From Progne subis subis (taxonomy: Eukaryota > Chordata > Aves > Passeriformes > Hirundinidae), in assembly GCA_022316685.1 (NCBI GenBank), contig JAKJHU010000046.1, forward strand, positions 5,803,001 through 5,867,000: 64,000 nucleotides of DNA, read 5' to 3'. Below the pieces are notes generated by a model. The model saw only the letters and a program-made list of their open reading frames with translations, was not told the origin of the DNA and searched no databases. This document shows, piece after piece, positions 42,901 to 51,288 of this stretch (positions are counted from its first letter, which is position 1; every line of letters starts with the position of its first letter). The translations under genes and the position numbers were made by a program.

Positions 42901-45900
42901 TGTGGATCTGGGGCAAAGGTTCACTCACAAGAAATTCCACGATACATTTTACCTAGTTTCTACATTAACTCTGGGGTATCAGGCTATTCCTACAAGGCAT
43001 TATTATATTCAGATTTCAATACCTTGGATTTTTAAAAATCATATGCTTAACACACAATATAATGAGGGCACGTGGAAAGTAAATGTCAAATCACAACATT
43101 CTCCTCACAGACAAGAGCTCAGGAGAAGTGAGAGGGAACTCCTGGGTCACCAAGTAACATTTACCCCCATTAAAGAAGATAACCAAGAGTAATCCTTTTC
43201 ATACATTTAAGCAACCACCACATAAGGTTAGCTGAATCTTTTTACTCCTCAGCATTCAAAAGGACATTGTGCTTGAATCCTGCTGGTTTAGAACATTCTT
43301 CTCTCTGCCTGAGCCCTGGATTTATTCCTGACACATTTGCAGCAGTTTCTTCTTTTGCCAAAATTGTTTCAGCTTATACCTCTCTCTTACAAGACCTGTA
43401 TTTCCTCAAAGATAGGCACAGTATATCAATTTTTTTATCAATAATTTGAATGGTGGTATCAATACTCTGATATCTTAGTTATAAGTATCTCTGATGAAAT
43501 ATCTTAGTTTCAGCTATTTTATTTCTGAACACACATATGTTGAAATTGTATTACGTCATTTACATTTCATTTGCATTGCTTGACACTTTGATGATTTAGG
43601 AGCTTCCTGTGTTAATTTGGTCCAGAAGAGATGAGAGAGCCAAAAACAACATACACATAACATGGCATCGTATTCTTACAGCTTCTGAAAGCTAATTTTT
43701 ATTAAAAAAATAAAGGGATAATAGCTTACACATATTTTTCAACTTCTACTTCCTGCTTTACACAGTTACAAAATTAAATAAGATTAAAGCATTTTTTTCT
43801 TTGAATTAAACTAGAATATGTAGCTCAAAAAATTAATTATATCTACTTAGTAATTCAAGTTTCCTCAAACCTTAAAATGCTAGAGCTAAATTATACACAC
43901 ATATGAGGTGAAGCCTTCCAGTTCATCTTTAGTAGCAAGGGCTTATTGAATGTCTTCCTCCTCACCAGAACAACAGACAAAACCCAAAAGTTACAACCAA
44001 CCCCACAAAAAGTTCAAACCCAAAAGCAGAGAGTCTTTTGTTAAGCAGGTGTGACCACCCACACAAATGTAGTTATATACAAACTGATTTCTAAAGAAAA
44101 AGAAAAGCAATACAAGTGTAATATCCCTGACAACCCATCTAGTTAAACTAAGCAAAAAAGAAAACAAAGACAGGATTCCCAGCAGAGGATGTACTAGGTG
44201 AGCCCCCTCTCACCATAGGCTTGTCAGCAAAGTACACTGATTTTATGGGGAATCTTCCCTTCTGAGACGGGAAAAAGAATTGTGAACATAGAATTCTACC
44301 TCACCTTGTCAGAAAGTAAAAACAATCATGAAAACAAGGGTTTAAAGGAATAATGGCTGCAGAAAGATAAGCTAAATTTGTTGAAATATTGGGAAATGCC
44401 AATTATCTCATTATCTTCACCACCACACAAAGCAAACCCTGCAATCAAGACTAATCTCACATGCCATGTGGCAACTGCACTTCGTTTTGCAATCTGTCCA
44501 TAAGAAAAGAACAAACATCTGCAAAGGCCGGGATTAAAAGTACCAAACAAACCAGTAAAAATGGTACTGTGTAATATTCACTAGAGGAGGATGCAGTGGA
44601 AAGGTATGCAGTACCAGGACAACATGAGTTATAATGTAATAATTTTTTAAGGTGATGATAACATGCTATCATTATTTCCTGGATGACTAATACTAAATTT
44701 CAAACTTTTTCCTGTACAAAATAAACAATATATTAAAAAGCATATCAGCAAGCATTCATGTATTTTAATCAGCAAATACATTGCCTGCAAAATAGTTCTA
44801 CAAATCACTTCCCTCAGGTGCTGTTTTCATTAAAGCCTCATTTCACTAAAATTCCACACCTGAAGATTCAGTTGTCATACATCTTGGGCAATACAGTCAG
44901 TCACCTATGCTTTTACTCTGGTGGGATGGAAATTCCAAAGCACTCATTCTTTCTTAATCAAGTGAATACAGGAATCCCTAAAAGCTTTATTCTTTGCTTT
45001 AAAATAGTTTTTACTGTTATGGACAGTTTGATATGCAAGTGCTGACTCTTCTTAGTTACACCAAATCAAAATGTAAGCCAGTTCAAATTCTGCAGGTTTT
45101 GTTCATGAAGAAAATGTGAAACAGGACAAAGACTACAGAAACAGTTTGTGACAGAGAGCAACTAAGCCATTAATAGGTTAAACTTGATAGATGACTAAAT
45201 TAACTATCAACAGGTACTGTAAGCACTACAAGACTAATCAAACAGAGAACATTCTAAGGGACAGTGGCATGAGTAGCTCACCAAAAGCACTAAAAAAGCC
45301 AGAAAAGGCACTGCCTAATACATGGTCCTGCAAAAGGTGCAGCTCCTCAAGGCTGTGTCTGAATATTTTGCTCTGTTAACCAGGAATTTTTCTTAAATAA
45401 TCACTTCAAGACAAAGGAGGGGAAAAAAAACCAAAAACAAACAAACAAAAACAGAGTAGCTGAATGCACACTACTTCCTAGTGAGTAGAAACATCTTTAA
45501 GTTTTGGCAACAGGCAGCTGTGATATCGACCATCCTTATTACCCTTTTGGAACACGCTGAACTTGTAACAAAGAAGCAAACATTAGTGAGTTTATGAGAA
45601 CGGCTAGCAAAGTGAGAGTGAAAAGAAACAAAGTACTTTTCCCCCTAGATTGTTTTTCTTGAAGAGCTCACCGTGGAATTATTCAATACCTCCACACCTA
45701 CTAGTAAGCAAGACTACTAATCAACAAACCATAAAGAATTCAGGAAATAAAAAATTAACAAGTAGGATATTCGAGTCTCAGCCTTAAAACCAAACCTGAA
45801 ACAGACAGCCAGTTCACGAACGCCTTCCTCAATGAGAAGCATATTACAAATTTAAACTGTTTACAAATATTTTTCCCCCGCCGGTCAGAATAACTTGCTC

Positions 45901-46717
45901 CGGGTTCCCGGATTCACTTTTTCCTTCATTCTAACAACGTCCTGGGAAAGGAGCACACACCAAGCCCGCGGAGCCTTCCCACGCTCCAGAGCGCCCCGGT
46001 GTCCCGGCGTTACTCACAGCGCTGCTTGGGCACTAGGAGCTTCATGCGTGCGGCGGGGAGGCGGCGAGACGGGCAGGACGCTGGGCACCGCCCGACGCGC
46101 TGCTCGGCAAGGAGCGGCCGCCCTCCGCCGTCCGCGTTTGTGCCGGAGCCGCCGCTCCCCGCCCGCCGCCGCCCCATTGGTGCAGGGCGGGCCCGGCCCA
46201 CGCGGGAGCGGGGCCGTGCCCGGGCGGCGCCGCCGCATTGGCCGGCGCGGGGCCCTCGCTCCGCCCGCCCGGCAGCCGGCGCTGGGGGGCGGAACGCCCG
46301 CGGCGCGGAGCCGGGCGGCCGTCAGCCGCGGCCGGGCGGCGCTCCGCGGGGAGGGAGGCGGCGCGGGACCCTCGCCCGCCCGCCGCCGGGCCGGGCTGCG
46401 GCAGCGCCGCGCGGAGGGGGCCGGGCCGGCGCCGCTCCCCGGAGCCGCCGCGGTCGTCACTTACGTGGCCTGTGCCGCCGGCCCGAGTCCAGCCTCCGGC
46501 GCAGCCTGCATTTCTTGGCCGGGGAGCCGTTGTTGAGCGGCGGCAGCTCCGGGCGTAGCAGCAGCGGGTGCGGCGGCTCCCCGCAGCCGCCGTTGCCGAG
46601 CGGCGGGCCCGAGGGGTGGAAGCCGTTCTGCAGCAGCCCGCCGAGCAGCGAGCAGGAGGCGGCGGCGGGCGGCGGCCCCGCCGGGGCGGCGGGCTGGGCG
46701 CGGAGCTGCTCGCCCAT
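21935..46717 (-). CDS. PANK1: Pantothenate kinase 1, spliced gene (alpha 448 aa, beta 373 aa)
   Basis: PANK1 phosphorylates pantothenate (vitamin B5) with ATP, the first and rate-controlling step of coenzyme A synthesis; the enzyme is a dimer inhibited by acetyl-CoA. Seven coding exons join with consistent phases and GT-AG sites to a continuous 448-residue frame (alpha), or 373 residues from the beta first exon, the same length as human beta. Visible motifs in alpha numbering: [14 protein letters not shown] (86-99) with the glycine/lysine nucleotide loop; KLDELDCL with the catalytic Glu213, equivalent to Glu138 of PANK3; NIGSGVS with Ser267; YKRVTG with Arg282; the LGGGTFLGL loop (288-296); and [12 protein letters not shown] at the C-terminus. 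The wording [12 protein letters not shown] and MTDDQ matches PANK1 rather than PANK2 or PANK3. Oddities: the long mammalian alpha N-terminus is absent, Ser286 replaces Thr in the GTSLGGG motif, and His349 replaces Asn in FGNMM. Homology was judged from remembered family sequences. Confidence 0.97.
21995..22617 (-). other. PANK1: PANK1 intron 6
   Basis: A 623-bp AT-rich intron between exon 6 and the terminal exon, with donor GTAAGG and acceptor TTCAAAG. No other feature seen. Confidence 0.85.
22618..22743 (-). CDS. PANK1: PANK1 exon 6 (residues 388-429)
   Basis: Acceptor CAATTTTACAG and donor GTAAGG. It encodes [20 protein letters not shown] then [20 protein letters not shown] and [11 protein letters not shown] and the [21 protein letters not shown] junction are PANK signatures. 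126 nt, phase 0 at both ends. Confidence 0.97.
22744..27430 (-). other. PANK1: PANK1 intron 5 (hosts MIR107)
   Basis: About 4.7 kb. MIR107 lies roughly 1.7 kb inside the intron from exon 5. Also present are a T/G-rich tract (26795-26845) and a small AAGG repeat near 25803-25816. No other gene seen. Confidence 0.85.
25647..25727 (-). ncRNA. MIR107: microRNA miR-107 precursor in PANK1 intron 5
   Basis: The minus strand of 25656-25678 reads the complete 23-nt miR-107 mature (3p) sequence, with seed AGCAGCA and the 3' end GGGCUAUCA. The opposite arm (25693-25715, starting AGCTTCTTTACAG) and the loop TGTGGCATGGAGTTCA match the vertebrate hairpin; only a few bases differ from human, near the base of the stem. 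miR-107 belongs to the miR-103/107 family, sits in intron 5 of PANK1 in mammals and is processed from the host transcript; it acts on metabolic and cell-cycle targets. The location and strand here are the same. Confidence 0.98.
27431..27554 (-). CDS. PANK1: PANK1 exon 5 (residues 346-387)
   Basis: Acceptor CCTCACACAG and donor GTAAGT at 27430. It encodes [20 protein letters not shown] followed by [20 protein letters not shown]. Human PANK1 and PANK3 have Asn where this copy has His349 (codon CAT). [10 protein letters not shown] is a strongly conserved helix of the vertebrate PANKs. The exon is 124 nt, taking one base to finish Ser346, and ends in phase 0. The intron that follows hosts MIR107. 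Confidence 0.97.
27555..27954 (-). other. PANK1: PANK1 intron 4
   Basis: A 400-bp intron with donor GTATGTG and acceptor CCTCACACAG. No further feature seen. Confidence 0.85.
27955..28131 (-). CDS. PANK1: PANK1 exon 4 (residues 287-345 plus two bases)
   Basis: Acceptor CTTTTCCAG and donor GTATGTG. The exon encodes [19 protein letters not shown], the helix [18 protein letters not shown] and [21 protein letters not shown], nearly identical to human PANK1. The glycine loop at its start takes part in phosphate binding in the actin/ASKHA-like fold of this kinase family. Length 177 nt; phase 2 in, phase 2 out. Confidence 0.97.
28132..29971 (-). other. PANK1: PANK1 intron 3
   Basis: About 1.8 kb of AT-rich sequence between exons 3 and 4. 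I see nothing else in it. Confidence 0.85.
29972..30225 (-). CDS. PANK1: PANK1 exon 3 (residues 203-286 plus two bases)
   Basis: Acceptor TTCTTTTACAG precedes ATGGCTGAT; donor GTAAAT begins at 29971 in phase 2. It carries the catalytic Glu213 in KLDELDCL, the [19 protein letters not shown] core with Ser267, and YKRVTG with Arg282. In PANK3 structures the equivalents of the latter two (Ser192, Arg207) contact pantothenate or acetyl-CoA. Residue 286 is Ser where human PANK1 and PANK3 have Thr, a conservative change. Confidence 0.97.
30226..38866 (-). other. PANK1: PANK1 intron 2
   Basis: About 8.6 kb, the largest intron. It contains homopolymer runs (T tract near 30729-30750, A tract 33809-33828) and a short imperfect tandem duplication near 33678-33718. 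No other gene or recognisable repeat family was seen. Confidence 0.85.
33809..33828. repeat. Poly(A) tract
   Basis: Twenty A residues in PANK1 intron 2. Confidence 0.95.
38867..39219 (-). CDS. PANK1: PANK1 exon 2, common (residues 85-202)
   Basis: The first exon shared by both isoforms. A pyrimidine-rich acceptor ends CCCCTTAG before 39219, and the donor GTATGT begins at 38866 in phase 0. It encodes [15 protein letters not shown] with the nucleotide-binding loop (Gly94, Lys99), the acidic helix [20 protein letters not shown], and [17 protein letters not shown]. The 353 nt supply two bases to finish codon 85 and 117 full codons. Confidence 0.97.
42181..42280. repeat. T/G-rich low-complexity tract
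   Basis: About 100 bp of T and G runs including GGGGGTGGGGGGAGGAG, within PANK1 intron 1. The G-run part could form a G-quadruplex on the plus strand. Confidence 0.85.
46018..46045 (-). CDS. PANK1: PANK1 exon 1 beta (9 codons plus one base)
   Basis: An alternative first exon encodes MKLLVPKQR plus one base, followed by the donor GTGAGTAA at 46017. Joined to exon 2 in the same phase as alpha it reads [15 protein letters not shown]; the human beta form begins MKLINGKKQTFPWFG, the same ten-residue length before FPWFG. The resulting protein is 373 residues, equal to human beta, which is cytosolic. The ATG context is poor (C at -3, A at +4), unlike the ideal alpha start. The reading frame stays open upstream to another ATG at 46201, so a longer form is possible if transcription starts far enough upstream. 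Confidence 0.88.
46176..46241 (-). promoter_or_regulatory. Two CCAAT boxes upstream of PANK1 beta
   Basis: CCAAT occurs on the PANK1 strand at 46176-46180 and 46237-46241, about 130 and 190 bp upstream of the beta ATG and 61 bp apart. Paired NF-Y boxes just upstream of a TATA-less start are common; if functional they would place the beta start near 46.08-46.13 kb. Confidence 0.5.
46465..46717 (-). CDS. PANK1: PANK1 exon 1 alpha (residues 1-84 plus one base)
   Basis: This exon encodes the isoform-specific N-terminus beginning MGEQLRAQ. The start lies in an ideal context (GCCGCCATGG). The segment LLQNGFHP and the basic run [20 protein letters not shown] (65-84) match the C-terminal part of the human alpha-specific region; the basic run is a plausible nuclear localisation signal, in keeping with the nuclear location reported for mammalian PANK1 alpha. 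The donor GTAAGT follows at 46464 after one base of a codon, and joining to exon 2 gives RPPFPWFG. An in-frame TGA at 46748-46750 stands ten codons upstream of this ATG, so the roughly 140-residue additional mammalian N-terminus cannot be encoded contiguously here. Very GC-rich. Confidence 0.92.
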
Positions 46718-47170
46718 GGCGGCAGCTTCTCCCCTTTGTCTCCCGGCTCAGGTCCGGCCGGGCGCGGCGGAGCCTCCGCTCATGCCGGCGCCCGTGCCCG
46801 CCGCTCCGAGCGCTGGGATGCGGCGCCCGCCCCCCCGCACGGCGCAGGCGTCCTGCCCGCAGCGCGCTGCAGAGGGGCGGCCGCCGCCCTCGACGGGGAC
46901 GCGGCGACCCCCCCGCCCGGGCAACGTGCGCGCTCCCGGCGCCGCGCCCCGCACCTGCGGGCCTCCGCCAGCGGCCGCGGGAGCGCCCAGGGGCGCGGCC
47001 ACCCGCGAGCTGCCCCCGGCACGACCGCCGAGTGGCCTGGCTCCCGCGACCCTGAGATCACTGAGCGGGCTGCCCCTGGCACCCGCGGCGGTGTCATTTG
47101 CGCTTCGGCGTTCCCTGGCGCACGCACATGTGACTCAGGTAGCTGTGTCTCGGAGGCCTCGGTGCGTGCG

Positions 47171-50100
47171 CTCACAGGTACGCCCCGTACTTGTACTTGT
47201 ACGCCACGCGTACTTGAGCGTGGGTAGGAACGTTCAAGTTTTCGTCTACATTGTCACGTGTCACTCAACAGCTTAGAGGGACTAGTGTGACCTTGAATGC
47301 GTTTGACCTCATGCTTTTTTAGTATCTTGGCTTTCCCTGCACTGCACTGATAATCTTGTGACTGTGATTTATTCTCTGACCGCTGAGATATACAAGCGTA
47401 AAAAAGCGTTTTCTGAATCGAATGTATCAAATATCAAGTGGAGATAAAGTAAAACTGGGTGAACTATGCTGTGGTGTCATGTATACTTGAAAAGAAACAC
47501 TAATTGAATTTTGCTCTGCGCATGAAGGTCATTTCTTTATACAAACTGCCAGTCACTATACACATGGCTGTCCTTAAAGTAAAAACAGGTCTCATAATGG
47601 CTTCTTCTTGCACCTAGAATTAGTACAGGACATGGGGCCTCCATGGTAGAACACGTACAAAGAATGAAGAGTATTATAACTGCCTCCAGAAAGCGATACT
47701 GCATTAAGAAATGGTTTCATGACAGGTAATGTGGCATTCTTTCCAGTTCTTGGCTGGGACCAGAACATTATGTTTAGGTAACTGAAAGCAAGCAACAGAA
47801 AAACACACACACCAAGTTGGGAAAATGAAGAAAGAGTGTTTGAGAACAAAATAAAATTTTCTTCCTAAAAGCCTGCAAGTAATATTCTGAAGAAATTTTA
47901 AATACTTAGAGTTTTCTTAATATTCTTATGCATAAGCACTTGTAATTGCCAGCCCAAAAGCAATTGCCCTGAAGACGGTAAGAAGCAAGACAGGCTACAA
48001 GCATTTACTGCTATACAGCGGCTTAGTGCTTCCAAACCCATGAAATTCCTTGAGAAGTCCCTAACTTACCTGATTATGTTTAAACTACAAAGCAGAAGGC
48101 TGCTGCCTGCACTGGCACAGACCCTCATGTCACTTGATGGCAGATTTAGGTAGCTGGCTGGGTACACTTTACAAAATTGTCAAGTCCAACCTCTAAGGGA
48201 GTGAGAAAGGCTTGCTACTGTCCCCAGCTGGTAACAGTTGTCCCTTCTCATCCCTGATGCAGAAACTGATGTGGAATAGGAGATCAAACCTGGATTTCTC
48301 TGCATTTGCAGGGAGCAGACACACAAGCAGTTACTGTGTCTTAGCTGAAAGGTGGCAACTTTTTACCTTACTCCAACAAAAGCAAGAGCACCTTTATTTG
48401 CACGCTTAAATTTCCTTGTGGTAGCAGAACAGTTCTTCCACTGACTCGCTGGAATACTGTACTCAAGTACTGTGTCTTATTTTAGGCTTCTAAAAACCTT
48501 TTGGAATAACTAACAGAATGAAATGAAAACATCAAGTTTTAGTCTACAAAATGAAAGAGTTCAAGGGGTATACATTCTGGAACCGGTAACAGCAAAGGAA
48601 ATCATCACAGTTGTTTAGAAATAGGAAAATTCGTAAGTGGCAACTGTAGGAAGGGAAATTTACTTTACACTGGAGGCAGACATTTCCTAGCATGAAGTTA
48701 ACAAGGATTAGAGTAAACCAGAAGACTTAGCTGAACATTGCTGGCAAATTTTTAGGAGAAGCTAAGTATAGAACCGATCCAGACTTGAAGCAAGGAGAAG
48801 GCAGGCACCTTTCTGAAGTTCTTTCCAACCCTTTATTTCTAACTAAGTATTTCTCTAACATTTTGCTTTTAATTTTGCACAATTATGCCATAGATAGAAG
48901 TGGACTAGAACATATAAAATCTGTAAATGAAGTAATGGCATGTATTAAAACTGAAGCTTCTAACACCTTGGTGCAACTAAAGTAATTTTTTCCCCTTCCT
49001 TTTACCATAGCTTTCTAAACAAACACCATTTGCCAGTTGTTTTTAGTTAAACTTGCAAGACAATCAAAATAGAATCTAGGTGCAATATTGACAAAAAAAA
49101 AGTCAAAGATTACTTCAGTTCTTTCAAAATTAACCTTTACTCAGTATTTCTTGTCTTCCTCCTTCAACTGAAACGGGTGGAAGCTCCTAGTTTACATTTT
49201 AAAATATTTTCTATGTATCTCACTGTAAACCAGCAATCTGGTGGGAAAAGAGACTACAAACACATTGTATGCTGAACAATCCAGGACACAAATGACCTTA
49301 CATCACTTAACAAGTCTGCTACACTGACTCACTGCATGTTACACATTTGCACAGCAAACACTGCATGGATTATTCCATACTTCCTGTGCTTCAGACACTC
49401 ATCTTTCTCCCACCTCTTTTTATTTGTTTATAAACACAGAGGGCAAGTCTGTAATTCTCTAACACCGTCAGTTTCAACAAACTACTGACTCCCTTGCAGT
49501 TAGAGTAGTTCGCCATGGACCAAAAGTGCTGTGCTCCAGATGTTACAGTTTCAAAACCAATGGAATTGGAAAAAAACAAACCGACAAAATACACCACCCT
49601 TTCAGGTATATTATCATCAGGCAACCTGGCTTGAAATTTTTTAGGAACATCTGAGGGCTATATCTCCCTCCTTCATTCCAGGGGACTCCTATATCCATAG
49701 TCTAAGGCTAAGCTAAAATAAGTACCAAACAAGTGCAGTCCACATGTAAATCTGTTATCCAAAAACAACAACAAAAAACCTTACAGAGCACCAGTGATGT
49801 TATTCTAATTTCAAAGCCAACCAGCTATAAAGGTTTGGCCATATTTTAGAGAGAATTGGTAATGAGACACATGTACATACCTTCTCAAACTACACAGATT
49901 GTTTTACACAATGCAAAGAATGTAAAGCAAGAGACTTCTGCTATAGCAGAATATATACCACATTTATATCCATGTGGTTGCTGGCACTCTGCCATTCCTG
50001 TTTATATTTCTATTCAAATTATTTCCATGTTTATCCTGTTTCTATACTGCAGGCCAGTTATACTAGTTCTTACTTAGTTTTTCCTCTTTGAAATAAAGCA

Positions 50101-51008
50101 AATACAGTAAAGCAGAATAAATTAACTATTTAGAACATTCCTCACAAAAAAAGATACTGTTGATTTGTTTTAGGTATATTCACATATTGCACATATCAAA
50201 TAGAGAATGCCAAGTCTAAGAGTCTGATTATTTCTTCTGAATTTCTCTTCAGAATTGGAAAAAACTCCATACTGTTTTGGTGTATGCAGGACCTTTGGCA
50301 GGCACTTTTTTTTTTTTCAAGTTCTTTTTCTCATAAATTGCAGGGCTAGAAGACCAAGTCAAACATAACTATATAACAACAAATGATAGATGTGTAATCA
50401 AATGGGACAAAACAACTCTAAAACTGTGTGAAATTCTGATCTGGAAAGTGCAATGTCAGAGTATTTAAAAATGGACATAAAGACCTCTGGAATTATTGGC
50501 ATGACTCAGGAAAGGTGAGGAAGTCTTACCATCAGCTAGCTCACATGAGAATTCTGCTACCCCCAAACATTAATGCATCTGAGAGGGGAAACTGATTGCA
50601 GATGACAGAGGAAATGAATGGCATAAATTTAGTCATATGTCTAAATCTTTGTCAGATTGAGGCCAAGAGAGATGATACTAAGACCACCAGTTCCTTCCCT
50701 TTTCACTCACTGATTAGTACAGACTTCTTTCAATTACGCCTTCTGTGGCACTTGAAGAAAACCTGTTGATGTTATGAAGAAAAGCCCTGCGCAGAGGGGA
50801 AGCTCATCTCCCCCTCACTTTCCTCAAGTGACAGAAACACAGAAAAACACTTGCTTTGGCAGTCTGAACAGTCTGAACAGCCCTGAAGAGGAATGTAGTT
50901 TCTCTTTGTTGATGACAATTAGGGCATAGACAGCTCTCCTGGCTCAAGTGCCAAGCTCAGTGGCCAGGCAAGGCAGCATGAATGCTACCTGCAGTGCTGT
51001 CTGGACTA
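47171..51008. other. Intergenic upstream of PANK1
   Basis: AT-rich with no gene recognised. Near 47175-47215 there is a short repeat of GTACTTGTAC-like units just outside the CpG island. Confidence 0.75.
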
Positions 51009-51288
51009 GGACACAGAATTGTCCGGGGTGGAAGAGACCTTAAATACCATTTAGTTCCAACCCCCCTGCCACATAGAGGGATGCCAACCACCAGATCAGG
51101 TTGCTCAGGGCCCCATCCAATCTGGCCTTGAATACACCCAGGAATGGGGCACCCACAGCTCATCTGGACAACCTTTCCCAGTGCCCCACTATCCTCTGAG
51201 TAGAGAACTTCTTCCTAACAACATCTAATGTAAATCTCTCCTCTGTTCCACCTTCTGCAATCACTATCTGCCTGTGTAACAGACTTGA
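51009..51288 (-). mobile_element. CR1 LINE, truncated 3' fragment
   Basis: The plus strand shows the reverse complement of a chicken-repeat-1 3' end: GGGGTGGAAGAGACCTTAAA, then TTCCAACCCCCCTGCCA, CAGGTTGCTCAGGGCCCCAT, TGGCCTTGAA, TTCTTCCTAACA and ATCACTATCTGCCTGTG. CR1 is the main LINE of birds and is usually 5'-truncated, as here (about 280 bp). The terminal ATTCTATG-like repeat expected next to its 3' end (left side) is decayed. Divergence suggests an old insertion. Confidence 0.93.

Larger units (their letters stand above)
39220..46464 (-). other. PANK1: PANK1 intron 1 (alpha form)
   Basis: About 7.2 kb between exon 1 alpha and exon 2, containing the beta first exon near its 5' end. I see a G/T-rich low-complexity tract at 42181-42280 and an A/C-rich one near 45420-45455, otherwise unremarkable AT-rich sequence. 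Small open frames here (for example 39510-39854) have no recognisable domain and no exon-like borders. Confidence 0.85.
45960..47170 (-). promoter_or_regulatory. PANK1: CpG island with the alpha and beta promoters of PANK1
   Basis: A sharp rise in G+C and CpG density against AT-rich surroundings. It covers both alternative first exons and extends about 450 bp upstream of the alpha ATG. Long open frames on both strands here (up to about 425 codons on the plus strand) are by-products of the low stop-codon density. Two TATA-less promoters are expected, one above about 46.72 kb for alpha and one between about 46.05 and 46.45 kb for beta. In mammals PANK1 is induced by PPAR-alpha and p53; I did not find a convincing response element for either. 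Confidence 0.85.

Noticed and set aside
21935..46717. Assignment of the kinase gene to PANK3 or PANK2
   Set aside because: [21 protein letters not shown], the KMTDDQ end, MIR107 in intron 5 and the two first exons all point to PANK1; PANK3 would end GLPNFS and host a miR-103 gene.
45999..47276. 425-codon plus-strand open frame over the PANK1 CpG island
   Set aside because: Pro/Arg/Ala/Gly-rich composition, antisense to the real first exons, no domains; a by-product of high G+C with few stops. The overlapping 213- and 219-codon frames are the same effect.
48120..48320. Possible old MIR-type SINE
   Set aside because: A few words resemble MIR in reverse (AAACCTGGATTTCT), but no continuous alignment could be made by eye.
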